A stretch of DNA of 54,599 nucleotides, taken from Phycisphaerales bacterium (GTDB lineage Bacteria; Planctomycetota; Phycisphaerae; Phycisphaerales; UBA1924). Shown piece after piece: positions 24,957 through 32,983 of the stretch. The notes under the pieces were generated by a model. The model had not been told where the DNA came from. It searched no databases and saw nothing but the letters and a program-made list of their open reading frames with translations. The stretch covers positions 1 through 54,599 of the forward strand of contig JAFIFZ010000062.1 of the NCBI GenBank assembly GCA_020831775.1, given 5' to 3'. The position numbers and the translations under genes were made by a program. Numbering within the stretch: position 1 is the first letter of the stretch; every line of letters starts with the position of its first letter.

Positions 24957-26176
24957 CAATGTTCCTGTCCGCCCCCGGCGCGGGGGCTGTTCATCGTCAC
25001 GCCACGGATCGGCCCGTTGCCGCCCGGGGCATCATCGCCCGCGGGGTGGCCCGGGTACCTCCTGCGGAGCTCGGCCCGCAAGAGACCCGCGGTCTCGCCC
25101 CGCCCCAGTTCGTCCATCGCCTCGGCCGCCTCGGCCAGGCAGAGCCCCGCGAGGAACGGCTGCTCATCGGCGAACCTCGCCGGCAGGTGCAGCATCGTCA
25201 CCACGCCCCGAAGACGCTCCGCCTCGTCGTTCTCACGCACGAGCGAGCGCCCGATAGCCGCGTAGATCCACGCCTCCAGCCACGCGGGCGTCTGCGCCCG
25301 CCCGGCGCGCGATCGATCCAGCCTCTGGCGGAGGCGATCTCTGTTCTCGGAGCGCTCGACGCTCGTCCCGTGCTGGGCGAGCACCAACTCGGCGATCAGC
25401 CGCACGCTCGGATCGTCGCTGCTGCTCGGCCGGTCTTGCCGCTCGCCGACGGTCGCCGCCGCGGCATAGCGGTACCAAGCGCCAAGCAGCGCCGCCCGCT
25501 CGTCGGTCGGTTCGACGCCCGAGGGCAGGCTGATCCCCCGTTCTGCGAGCTGGCGGACGCCGGTCGTCTCCGTCCAGATCGGCGGGATCGCCGGGCAGAG
25601 CCCCGTCTCGGGGTCGACCACCGCCGGCACGCCCTCGAACACCGGGCGCCCCCCGCCACCCGCCTGCAGCAGCATCAGCCAGGGCCCGATCGCCGACGCG
25701 TGCGCCCCCCGACGCAGCCTGCAACGCAGCGCCCCTTCCGCCACGGCCTGCGCCGTCGGCCCCAGCCGCCCGGCGTACACGCCAAACAACTCCTCGAACC
25801 CGGCCTCGGCGAGCACGAAATCGCCCCGCTCCAGCCGCTGGCGCGAGCGCCACGCCTTCTCGGCCAGCTCAAGAAACTCAGCAGCCTTCTCGGCGCCCGG
25901 CCCGCTCATGCGGACAACGCGGTCCCAGCCGATCTCGACCGTCGCCCCAACTACACGCAGAGACAGCGCCTCGAACGAAGCCTCTTCGACCTTGCCCAAG
26001 AGCGGCTCGACCCGACCGAGCAGACGCACCTCGGCCCGATCGAGATCCGAAGCCTTCGCGACGCCCGCCTCTTCCCGAGGCTCGGCGCCGAGCACGCCCG
26101 CGCCCGCCGACAGCACAAGGCCGCACAGACCCGCCGCCACCGCCCGCTCTAAGAAACGCTGCGAGGGCCGCTTCAA
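24956..26176 (-). CDS. Secreted protein of unknown function, second gene of the ExbBD-vWA operon
   Basis: I do not recognise the family. It has 406 residues with a signal peptide (AVAAGLCGLVLSAGAGVLGAEP). Residues about 45-90 (LLGRVEPLLGKVEEASFEAL, then VVGATVEIGWDRVVRMSG) look like a small beta domain seen at the start of many planctomycete secreted proteins. The rest is helical and repeat-like (AWRSRQRLERGDFVLAEAGF, LCLAEAAEAMDELGRGETAG), resembling TPR or Sel1-type packing. The C-terminus is Gly/Pro-rich. The start overlaps the vWA gene by four bases (ATGA) and its stop shares one base with exbB. Its place between vWA and ExbB suggests a periplasmic part of the same complex. Confidence 0.72.
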   Translation of the reverse strand: MKRPSQRFLERAVAAGLCGLVLSAGAGVLGAEPREEAGVAKASDLDRAEVRLLGRVEPLLGKVEEASFEALSLRVVGATVEIGWDRVVRMSGPGAEKAAEFLELAEKAWRSRQRLERGDFVLAEAGFEELFGVYAGRLGPTAQAVAEGALRCRLRRGAHASAIGPWLMLLQAGGGGRPVFEGVPAVVDPETGLCPAIPPIWTETTGVRQLAERGISLPSGVEPTDERAALLGAWYRYAAAATVGERQDRPSSSDDPSVRLIAELVLAQHGTSVERSENRDRLRQRLDRSRAGRAQTPAWLEAWIYAAIGRSLVRENDEAERLRGVVTMLHLPARFADEQPFLAGLCLAEAAEAMDELGRGETAGLLRAELRRRYPGHPAGDDAPGGNGPIRGVTMNSPRAGGGQEH

Positions 26177-27225
26177 GGCCCACCCCCGCCCGCGGAACGG
26201 TCCAGCGGCACATAGGTGTAAGTCCCGCCCGACATCTCCGCGATCCGGCGCATCATCGCCTCGCCCGAGCGGTCCTCGAAGCAGATCGCGTGCACCGGCA
26301 CCGTCGGTCTTCGGTTCTGGGCGATGATCGCGTCCGCCTCCGCCTCCGCGAAGATGCCGTCGGTCATGAAGTAGATCGCGTCGGGCCTCGGACTCAGCGT
26401 GAAGATGATCTCAAAGCCCGTCAGCGGGTTGGTGCCCCCGTAGACCTGGATGGTGTCGATCGCCCGCTCCGCCCACCGCTTGCCGGACCTGTCGGCCCGG
26501 AGCCAGCGTGTCCTGCCGCCCAGCACGTTCGCCTCGTGGCTGAACGGGACGATGATGAACTCCGCCCGCTCGTCCAGCGCGTCGACGGATTCCTTGAGCG
26601 CACGCCGCAGCGCCTCGATCCTCGGGCCCATCATCGAGCCGGAGATATCCACGAGGAACACAAACCGGCGCCCCTTCGCCTCGACGCCCAGGAAACTCGC
26701 GGCCCCTTCGCCCGCGCCCCCAACATCGAACCCCCCGACCCCCTCGGTCCCGCCCCCCGAGCCGCTCTGGCTCAGCGTCGCAAGGTCCGCCAGGTCCGAA
26801 GCGAGGTCCATGCCCGCCGGATCGTCGAGCGCCGGGATTTCCGCGGCGTCCGCCTGTTCTGAAATCTCGACGCTCGGCTCGGCCAGCGAGAGCGCCTCAG
26901 CCTCAATCGCGTCGAGCTCGGACTGGCTCATCACCGCCAGCTCGAAGACCTGCTCGCCCGGCGCCCCCCCGATCTGGCCCGACGGCTGCTGGATCGCGAT
27001 CAGCGCCGCGATCAGCATGAGCACGATGTGCAGCACGATCGTCGCGATCGCACCGACCACCGACGCCCGCTTGAGGTAACGGATCGCCCGCTCCTTAAAG
27101 TCCTCGGGTGGAACAGCAGCCACCGCGCCGGCGGTATGTGCCGACGGGCGAGGGGCCGGTTGCTGGACCGGTTCGTTGGCCGCCGCATCCTGCGGCGATC
27201 CGGATTGTCGCGTAAGGTTGGCCAT
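26173..27225 (-). CDS. Membrane-anchored von Willebrand factor A domain protein, first gene of the ExbBD operon
   Basis: A 350-residue protein laid out like TonB or TolA: a Pro/Gln-rich cytoplasmic N-terminus (VQQPAPRPSAHT), one membrane helix at about 54-78 (VVGAIATIVLHIVLMLIAAL), a linker with acidic and Gly-rich parts, then a vWA domain (about 186-345). The metal site (MIDAS) is complete: DISGS at 193-197, Thr265 in GGTNP and Asp289 in MTDG. It should bind Mg2+ and a protein ligand outside the cytoplasm. I chose the ATG at 27225; a GTG 21 bases upstream (27246) is possible. It heads an eight-gene operon and is divergent from pyrH, with 145 bases between them. It is the likely moving or ligand-binding part driven by ExbBD. 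Confidence 0.82.
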   Translation of the reverse strand: MANLTRQSGSPQDAAANEPVQQPAPRPSAHTAGAVAAVPPEDFKERAIRYLKRASVVGAIATIVLHIVLMLIAALIAIQQPSGQIGGAPGEQVFELAVMSQSELDAIEAEALSLAEPSVEISEQADAAEIPALDDPAGMDLASDLADLATLSQSGSGGGTEGVGGFDVGGAGEGAASFLGVEAKGRRFVFLVDISGSMMGPRIEALRRALKESVDALDERAEFIIVPFSHEANVLGGRTRWLRADRSGKRWAERAIDTIQVYGGTNPLTGFEIIFTLSPRPDAIYFMTDGIFAEAEADAIIAQNRRPTVPVHAICFEDRSGEAMMRRIAEMSGGTYTYVPLDRSAGGGGP

Positions 27226-27370
27226 GCCTGTGGGGCCGGACGGCACGCCCTGTCCGTTCGGTCAGTCTATGGGTTAGACAGCCATCGCGACCGAAAGTTC
27301 CCGAACCCGAGCACTTCCGCCCCGCCCTGTCGCGGGCCCGCCTCCCCAAGCCCCCCAAGGACCACACTCC

Positions 27371-28144
27371 ATGTCCGACGCCCAGCCCGCTCAGGATCCC
27401 GAAAATCGGCCGTTCAAGCGGGTTCTCCTGAAACTCTCCGGCGAGGCGTTCTGCAAGGCGCCTGGCTTCGGCGTCGATCCGGACGAGCTCGAACTCATCG
27501 CCGGCGAGATCAAGGAAGCCGCGACCCAGGGCGTCCAGGTCGCTGTGGTCGTCGGCGGGGGCAACATCATCCGGGGGGCGGAGCTGGCCAAGTCCGGCGA
27601 TGTCGCCCAGGCGACCGCCGACTACATGGGCATGCTCGGGACGGTCATCAACGCCCTTGCCCTCCGCGAGGCCCTGACGAACATCGGGATCGACAGCCGC
27701 GTGATGTCGGCGATCGAGGTCCGGGCCGTCGCCGAGCCGTTCATCCGGGCCCGGGCCATCCGCCACCTGGAAAAAGGGCGCGTGGTCATCCTCGCCGCCG
27801 GCACCGGCAACCCCTTCTTCACCACCGACACCTGCGCCGCACTCCGCGCCCGCGAGCTGGACTGCGATGTGCTGCTCAAGGCGACCAAGGTCGACGGCGT
27901 CTATTCCGCCGACCCCAAGCTCGACCCGACCGCCGAACGCTACGACCGCCTGACCTTCGCCGACGCGATGGCCAAGAACCTTCGCGTGATGGACATGACC
28001 GCCCTGGCGATGTGCCAGGAGCAGGCGATCCCCGTCGTCATCTTCGAGTTCAAGAAGCCCGGCAACATCCGGCGCATGGTCGGCGGCGAGCGCCTCGGCA
28101 CGCTCGTCTATAACGCCGACCGCCCGCCGGTGGGGATCTCCTGA
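27371..28144 (+). CDS. pyrH: Uridylate kinase (UMP kinase) PyrH
   Basis: PyrH uses ATP to turn UMP into UDP in pyrimidine synthesis. The protein has 257 residues, about 15 more than usual because of the N-terminal MSDAQPAQDPENRPF. Key motifs are LLKLSGEAF, VVGGGNIIRG, DYMGMLGTVINALAL, GTGNPFFTTDT and KATKVDGVYSADP. These form the bacterial hexameric amino-acid-kinase fold, not the eukaryotic type. It lies 87 bases before frr on the same strand, the usual pairing in the tsf-pyrH-frr order, although tsf and rpsB are not present here. Confidence 0.97.
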   Translation: MSDAQPAQDPENRPFKRVLLKLSGEAFCKAPGFGVDPDELELIAGEIKEAATQGVQVAVVVGGGNIIRGAELAKSGDVAQATADYMGMLGTVINALALREALTNIGIDSRVMSAIEVRAVAEPFIRARAIRHLEKGRVVILAAGTGNPFFTTDTCAALRARELDCDVLLKATKVDGVYSADPKLDPTAERYDRLTFADAMAKNLRVMDMTALAMCQEQAIPVVIFEFKKPGNIRRMVGGERLGTLVYNADRPPVGIS

Positions 28145-28231
28145 CCGGCCGGCGATTCGCGCTTCGCCGCACACACAACGCATATGATCGCGACCGGGCC
28201 GCAGAGGGCCCGCACGCTTAGGAGCAGAGCC

Positions 28232-28804
28232 ATGAGCACCGACCCGGACACCATCCTCCTCGAGACCGAAGAGGGCATGAGCAAGGCCGTCGAGCACCTC
28301 CGCGACGAGCTCAGAGGCATGCGCACAGGCAGGGCCTCGACCGCGCTGGTCGAGTATGTCAAGGTCGACTACTACGGCTCGATGACCGAGCTCAAGGCGC
28401 TCGCCGCCATCAGCGTCCCCGAGCCCTCGCAGATCCTGATCAAGCCCTTCGACGCCGGCTCGGTCGGCGCGATCCGCCAGGCCTTGGAGAACAGCGACCT
28501 GGGCCTGAATCCGGTCGTCGAGGCCAAGCAGGTCCGCCTGAACATCCCCGCCCTCTCCAGCGACCGGCGCAAGCAGCTCGCCGCCCACTGCAAGAAAGTC
28601 GGCGAGCAGCAGAAGGTCGTCGTCCGCAACCTGCGCCGCGACGCCAACAAGCACGCCGACGCGCTGACCAAGTCCGACACCAACCCGGTCTCCGAGGACG
28701 AGGTCAAGACCCTCAAGGACGAGATCCAGGAACTGGTCAAGAAGTACGAGGCCGAGATCGAAACGCTCGTCGACGCCAAGACCAAGGAAGTCATGGAGAT
28801 CTGA
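28232..28804 (+). CDS. frr: Ribosome-recycling factor
   Basis: RRF splits post-termination ribosomes together with EF-G. The 190 residues cover the full two-domain protein: AVEHLRDELRGMRTGRAS near the start, VPEPSQILIKPFD in the small domain, LNIPALSSDRRKQLA, and the last long helix (LKDEIQELVKKYEAEIETL). The ATG at 28232 follows taggagcagagcc, a clear ribosome site, and removes a longer open frame. Likely cotranscribed with pyrH. Confidence 0.97.
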   Translation: MSTDPDTILLETEEGMSKAVEHLRDELRGMRTGRASTALVEYVKVDYYGSMTELKALAAISVPEPSQILIKPFDAGSVGAIRQALENSDLGLNPVVEAKQVRLNIPALSSDRRKQLAAHCKKVGEQQKVVVRNLRRDANKHADALTKSDTNPVSEDEVKTLKDEIQELVKKYEAEIETLVDAKTKEVMEI

Positions 28805-28813
28805 GGGGGGCGT

Positions 28814-28836
28814 CTTCGCCGGCCTCCGCCGGTGCT
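28814..28836. repeat. Dispersed GCCGGCCTCCGCCGG element (repeat family B)
   Basis: The core gccggcctccgccggtgc occurs right after frr. Four related copies stand together at 51926-52025 after pgk. The core can form a 5-bp stem (ccggc with gccgg) and four-base loop. All five copies lie in gaps at the 3' ends of genes, in convergent settings, like a small REP element or weak terminator. Confidence 0.7.
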
Positions 28837-28903
28837 GGCAAAAGATCGCCGCGGCCGAATCTATGCTCAGCCAGGAAGAAGCAGCACGCGTTCAAACACC
28901 GCT

Positions 28904-29212
28904 TCACCCTCCCGCCCGAATCTCAAGGCCATCAACGACGAGACGGCGCCAGCGCCAGAACCCCGCGAGGTCGATCGTCACGACGCCTTCGCTCTGAGCG
29001 CCTTCGCCTTCCACGCCTTCATCAAGATACACATCCACGCCGTCCACGCGCTCCCGCCGATGCCCGCGTTCATCCTCGGGCGCGCCCGGCTCGGCGAGCG
29101 GGACCATCGCGGTCGCGCCGCAGCACCCGTGCCTGGTCGAGAGCCGGAGCATCACCGCCCCGCCGTGGTCGACGATCCACCGCCTCGCGTCCGGTGTGAT
29201 GCGGATCTTCAC
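28904..29212 (-). CDS. CC-motif small protein (resembles the CC/Se motif family), coupled to ACR3
   Basis: A 102-residue soluble protein. It begins like a HesB/IscA fold (MKIRITPDARRWIVDHGG), then carries a vicinal pair Cys30-Cys31 in STRHGCCG, and ends GFWRWRRLVVDGL. From memory this fits the group named CC/Se motif proteins, in which some members have selenocysteine at the pair. Here both are ordinary TGC/TGT-type cysteines, with no in-frame stop. Vicinal thiols bind arsenite tightly, and the gene overlaps the arsenite permease stop by four bases (ATGA), so a role as arsenite handler or sensor for the pump is attractive. That is inference; no ArsR, ArsC or ArsA gene is nearby. Confidence 0.7.
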   Translation of the reverse strand: MKIRITPDARRWIVDHGGAVMLRLSTRHGCCGATAMVPLAEPGAPEDERGHRRERVDGVDVYLDEGVEGEGAQSEGVVTIDLAGFWRWRRLVVDGLEIRAGG

Positions 29213-30333
29213 TGGTCAGCTCCCGGGTCCCCGCCGGCGGGTTCCGGTTCCGCGCCGGTCTCAGCCGCGTCGAAACGGTGGCGCGTCCGGTTGGCGATCT
29301 TCACCAGCGCCAGCATCACTGGCACCTCGACGAGGACGCCCACCACCGTCGCCAAGGCCGCGCCCGAGTGCAGGCCGAAGAGCGCGATCGCCGCCGCGAC
29401 CGCAAGCTCGAAGAAGTTGCTCGCGCCGATCATCGCCCCGGGCGCCGCGATGTTGTGCGGCACACGCCACGCCTTCGCCCACCAGTACGCGATGAAGAAG
29501 ATCAGGAAGGTCTGGATCGTCAGCGGCACCGCAATCAGCAGGATGTGCAGCGGGTTGTTGACGATCCTGTCGCCCTGGAAGGCGAACAGCAAGACGAGCG
29601 TCACGATCAGCGCCGCGGGCGTCACGCGACCGATCCGCTTCATGAACACGCCGTCGAACCACTCGATCCCCTTCCGCCGGATCAACGCCACGCGGGTCAG
29701 GTAGCCGGCGACGAGCGGGATCACGATGTAGAGGAATACAGAGAGCGCGACCGTGTCCCACGGCACCGCGATGTCTGAGAGGCCCAGCAGCAGGATCACG
29801 ATCGGCGCAAAGGCAAAGAGCATGATCAGGTCGTTCAGCGAGACCTGCACCAGCGTGTACGCCGCGTCGCCCCGGGTCAGGTAGCTCCAGACGAAGACCA
29901 TCGCCGTGCACGGCGCTGCGCCGAGCAAAATCGCCCCGGCCAGATACTCCCGCCCAAGGTCCTCGGGGATCAGGGGCGAGAAGACCACCAGCAGAAAGAA
30001 CCACGCGATCGCGAACATCGTGAACGGCTTGATCAGCCAGTTCACTGTCGTCGTGATGATCAGGCCCTTGGGCTGCCGCCTGATGCCCAGCACCGACGCG
30101 AAGTCGATCTGGACCATCATCGGGAAGATCATCGCCCAGATCAGCACCGCGACGGGGATCGAGACCTGCGCGTACTCGAACCTCGACAGCGTCTCGGGCA
30201 CCACAGGCAGAAACCGCCCCAGCGCAATGCCGGCCACGATCGCCAGCGCCACCCAAACGGTCAGAAACCGCCCGAAGAGGTCCATGCCCTCGCTCGGATC
30301 GGGCGGGTCCGCCATCGGCGGGCGTTCTGCCAT
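29209..30333 (-). CDS. ACR3 family arsenite efflux permease
   Basis: A 374-residue, ten-helix membrane protein of the ACR3 (Arsenical Resistance-3) family, which exports arsenite using the proton gradient. The essential Cys is at residue 142 in GAAPCTAMVFVWS, and the family stretches FPMMVQIDF, LNDLIMLFAFAPIV and MIGASNFFELAVA are present. The N-terminus (MAERPPMADPPDPSEG) is a few residues longer than usual but has ggagacgcaccg before the ATG at 30333, which supports it. No arsR repressor or arsC reductase lies beside it; the coupled CC-motif gene follows. The C-terminal tail is Glu/Pro/Gly-rich. Confidence 0.93.
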   Translation of the reverse strand: MAERPPMADPPDPSEGMDLFGRFLTVWVALAIVAGIALGRFLPVVPETLSRFEYAQVSIPVAVLIWAMIFPMMVQIDFASVLGIRRQPKGLIITTTVNWLIKPFTMFAIAWFFLLVVFSPLIPEDLGREYLAGAILLGAAPCTAMVFVWSYLTRGDAAYTLVQVSLNDLIMLFAFAPIVILLLGLSDIAVPWDTVALSVFLYIVIPLVAGYLTRVALIRRKGIEWFDGVFMKRIGRVTPAALIVTLVLLFAFQGDRIVNNPLHILLIAVPLTIQTFLIFFIAYWWAKAWRVPHNIAAPGAMIGASNFFELAVAAAIALFGLHSGAALATVVGVLVEVPVMLALVKIANRTRHRFDAAETGAEPEPAGGDPGADQ

Positions 30334-30503
30334 CGGTGCGTCTCCAGCGGAAAAAACGGACGCAGGACTCCCGGCGGCATCGGCGACAACCGCCTGCGCA
30401 CGGGCCGCGACTATACGGATCGCCGTCCGACCGACACCGGCGACTCCTCAGAACGAGTGTTGCACGCACGCCGGCCGGATCGCCTCGTCACCACATGAAA
30501 ACA

Positions 30504-30530
30504 CGGGGCGCGGCCCTCGGCCGCGCCCCG
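30504..30530 (-). terminator. Intrinsic terminator of sppA
   Basis: A perfect 12-bp stem, cggggcgcggcc (30504-30515) with ggccgcgccccg (30519-30530), and a three-base loop. On the minus strand it is followed by tgttttcatg, a short T run. It lies 71 bases past the sppA stop and 171 before the ACR3 start, in the same direction, so it separates these two units. Confidence 0.75.
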
Positions 30531-30600
30531 CTCTCGATCTGCCCGTGCGTCTCCGCCCCGGGCGAATGTTCACGCGATCTTTACAAACCTCGCGATCGGC

Positions 30601-32379
30601 TCACCTGATGATGATCGCCCGCGGCAGGACCACGAGCACCGGCTCGTTGCGGACCTGCACCATCGCCTCGAGCTGGTCGCGGATCGTGTTCCACGCCGCA
30701 TCGCCGACGACGCCCTTGATCAGCGAGACGAACTCGCCCCCGGCGCCGACCTGCGGGGCCGTGATCCCGAACGCGCCGCCGAACATCTCCGACAGCGGCT
30801 TGGGGCCGGGGAAGTGCATCACATCGAAGCGGTCCCTGTCCCAGCCGAGCTCCGAAGCGAGGTCGCCCACCGCGTCGTCGAGCCCGCCGATCCGGTCGGC
30901 CATGCGCAGCGCCACCGCGCGGTCGCCGGTGAACAGGCGCCCCTCGCCGACGCGACGCATGTTGATCCCGTCGCGCCCCTCACGCACGCGGCTGGCGAAC
31001 AGGTCGTAGGTCTCGGTCATCCGCTGGCGGACGAGTTCCTCCTGCGCCCCGGTCCAAGGCTCGACCGAGCTCATCAGATCGGCCATCGGCCCGCGCGAAC
31101 GCGGGTACACGCGAACCTTCAGCTTGTCGTACACCCCGCCGAGCGTCATCTTCCCGCCGACCACGCCGATCGAGCCGAGGATGCTCGACTCGTTGGTGTA
31201 GATGCGGTCGCCGCCCACGGCGATGTAGTACCCGCCCGAGGCGGCCATGCTCCCGATGCTCACCCAGACGGGCTTCTCCTCAGAAACACGCTTGAGCCCG
31301 CGCCAGATCACCTCGCTGGCGATCGCAGAGCCGCCGGGCGAGTTGATGCGGATGATCACCCCGCCGACCTTGTCGTCGTTGCGGAGGTCTTCGAGCACAT
31401 TGCGGATGGTGCGGCTGCCGGTGGTCGCGCCGCCGAACAGCCCGCCGGGCGAGGACTCGCCGTCCATGATCGGGCCGTCGATGTGCACGATCGCGATCGT
31501 CTCACGCGTGGGCGTGTGCTTGGGGTCCTGCGAGAGCATCCGGAAGATCGCAAACGGGTTGCTCGTGTCCATCCGCGAGCGTGTGCGCGAGCGCGTCGGG
31601 CGGTCGGTCCAGCTCACCTCGCCGCCCAGAGTCGCTTCCAGGTGCGAAGCGAGCTCGGCGAGGTCGACCTCAGAATCGAGCAGGCCGACGGCGATCGCCT
31701 TGTCCGCGTCTGCGAACCAGGCGACCTTCATCGCCTCGTCGAGCTGCGGGTCGTTCAGCCCGCGCCCGGCCTTGACTACATCGCGGATGTTCGAGTACAT
31801 GCTGTCGAGCAGCTGCGAGATGTTCTCTTCCCAGGCGGGGCTGGGCTCGGTGTTCATGAACTGCTCGTCGGCGCCCTTGTAATCGCCCACCTGGATGAAC
31901 TGGGCCTTCACGCCCAGCCAGCTCAGCGTGTCGGCGAGGTACATCTCCTCCATGTACAGCCCGGGGAAGGAGACCGCCCCGCCCGCCTGGATGATCGCCC
32001 GATCGGCGTGGCTGGCCAGCAGCAGTTCCCCCGTGCCGTAGTTCTCGGCGAAGAGGAAGACCTTCTTGCCCGACTCGCGAACCGCGTTCATCGCGACGCC
32101 GAGCTCCTCGATCTGCGTCATCGAGAGCGCCGCGTCGCGCAGACGCACCACGACCGCGTTCAGCGACTCGTCGTCGCGGGCGCGGTGCAGCATCGTCAGG
32201 TAGTCGCCCAGCGTCTTGGGGGCTTCCGTCGCCAGCCAGTCGAACGGGCCCGGACGCTCCTGGGGAGCGCCACGCATCTCGATCATCGCGACCTCGAAGC
32301 GGTCGGCCAGCGCCGTCGACGCGGCCGTCGCCAACGCCACACCGGCGCACGCGAGGGTCATTGCTGCGGATTTGAACAT
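30601..32379 (-). CDS. sppA: Signal peptide peptidase SppA, long form
   Basis: SppA digests cleaved signal peptides in or near the membrane, using a Ser-Lys dyad. The protein has 592 residues, the duplicated long form as in E. coli. Lys168 in VGDYKGADEQF from the first half and Ser381 in SMAASGGYY from the second half match the dyad positions. INSPGGSAIASEVIWRGL is the ClpP-like turn. The N-terminus is a signal peptide ending about residue 25 (STALAD), where E. coli has a membrane anchor, so this one may be periplasmic. aggagatctcaacg precedes the ATG at 32379. A strong terminator follows. Substrate preference cannot be read from sequence. Confidence 0.93.
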   Translation of the reverse strand: MFKSAAMTLACAGVALATAASTALADRFEVAMIEMRGAPQERPGPFDWLATEAPKTLGDYLTMLHRARDDESLNAVVVRLRDAALSMTQIEELGVAMNAVRESGKKVFLFAENYGTGELLLASHADRAIIQAGGAVSFPGLYMEEMYLADTLSWLGVKAQFIQVGDYKGADEQFMNTEPSPAWEENISQLLDSMYSNIRDVVKAGRGLNDPQLDEAMKVAWFADADKAIAVGLLDSEVDLAELASHLEATLGGEVSWTDRPTRSRTRSRMDTSNPFAIFRMLSQDPKHTPTRETIAIVHIDGPIMDGESSPGGLFGGATTGSRTIRNVLEDLRNDDKVGGVIIRINSPGGSAIASEVIWRGLKRVSEEKPVWVSIGSMAASGGYYIAVGGDRIYTNESSILGSIGVVGGKMTLGGVYDKLKVRVYPRSRGPMADLMSSVEPWTGAQEELVRQRMTETYDLFASRVREGRDGINMRRVGEGRLFTGDRAVALRMADRIGGLDDAVGDLASELGWDRDRFDVMHFPGPKPLSEMFGGAFGITAPQVGAGGEFVSLIKGVVGDAAWNTIRDQLEAMVQVRNEPVLVVLPRAIIIR

Positions 32380-32560
32380 CGTTGAGATCTCCTCGGGAAC
32401 CTGCGGGGACCGGGGGTCCGATCCCGCCGCGTCTCCACCGATGGCTTTCGGAAACAGTCCGGCCCCGTTTCATCGGCCCCGCTCTCGCAGCGAGGCCCCG
32501 CGATCGCGGGCGAACAGACGCACCAACCAGGGCGCCAATCAGGGCAAGACCGACCGGAAT

Positions 32561-32983
32561 TCAGTCGTACCCGAGGCCTTCGAGGTCCTCCTCGTCGAGC
32601 CCCATCTGGTGCCCGATCTCGTGCAGGAGGGTGACCCGGATTTCCTCGTAGAGTTCATCGACCGCCGAAGCGTCCCGCTCCAGCCGGCGCCACCCCCCCA
32701 CATGCTCGATCAGCCCCCGCCTGAAGATGTGGATCTGGCTGGGAAGCTCCCCGGAATGCGTGATAGAACGGTCGGTGATCGCGATCCCCGAGTGCAGCCC
32801 GAAGAGCGACGCCCCCGCCCCCGGCTCGGCGGGATCCATCCCCACCGACTTGAGGATCTCCGGCGTCGGCTCGTCGAGCACGACCAGCGGCGTCTCGTCG
32901 AGCACCGCGAGCACCCCCTCGGGCAGTTCGCCGACCGCCTCGTCGACCAGCGCGTCGAACCACGCCCGCTGTTCTTCCGTCAC
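32561..32983 (-). CDS. Small zinicin-like metallopeptidase
   Basis: A 140-residue, single-domain protein of the minimal metallopeptidase (TTHA0227-like) group. The C-terminal LLHEIGHQMGLDEEDL gives HExxHxxGxxxxD with ligands His121 and His125, Glu122 as base and Asp130 as the probable third ligand. An upstream stretch IHIFRRGL is a usual strand of this fold. No signal peptide or membrane helix is seen, so it is cytoplasmic. The start is GTG at 32983, overlapping the upstream stop by four bases (GTGA). Its partner gene encodes a zinc-ribbon membrane protein. The family's cellular substrates are largely unknown. Confidence 0.88.
   Translation of the reverse strand: MTEEQRAWFDALVDEAVGELPEGVLAVLDETPLVVLDEPTPEILKSVGMDPAEPGAGASLFGLHSGIAITDRSITHSGELPSQIHIFRRGLIEHVGGWRRLERDASAVDELYEEIRVTLLHEIGHQMGLDEEDLEGLGYD

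Noticed and set aside
28904-29212. Selenoprotein call for the CC-motif protein
   Set aside because: The frame has two cysteine codons at the motif and no in-frame TGA, so this is the cysteine form.
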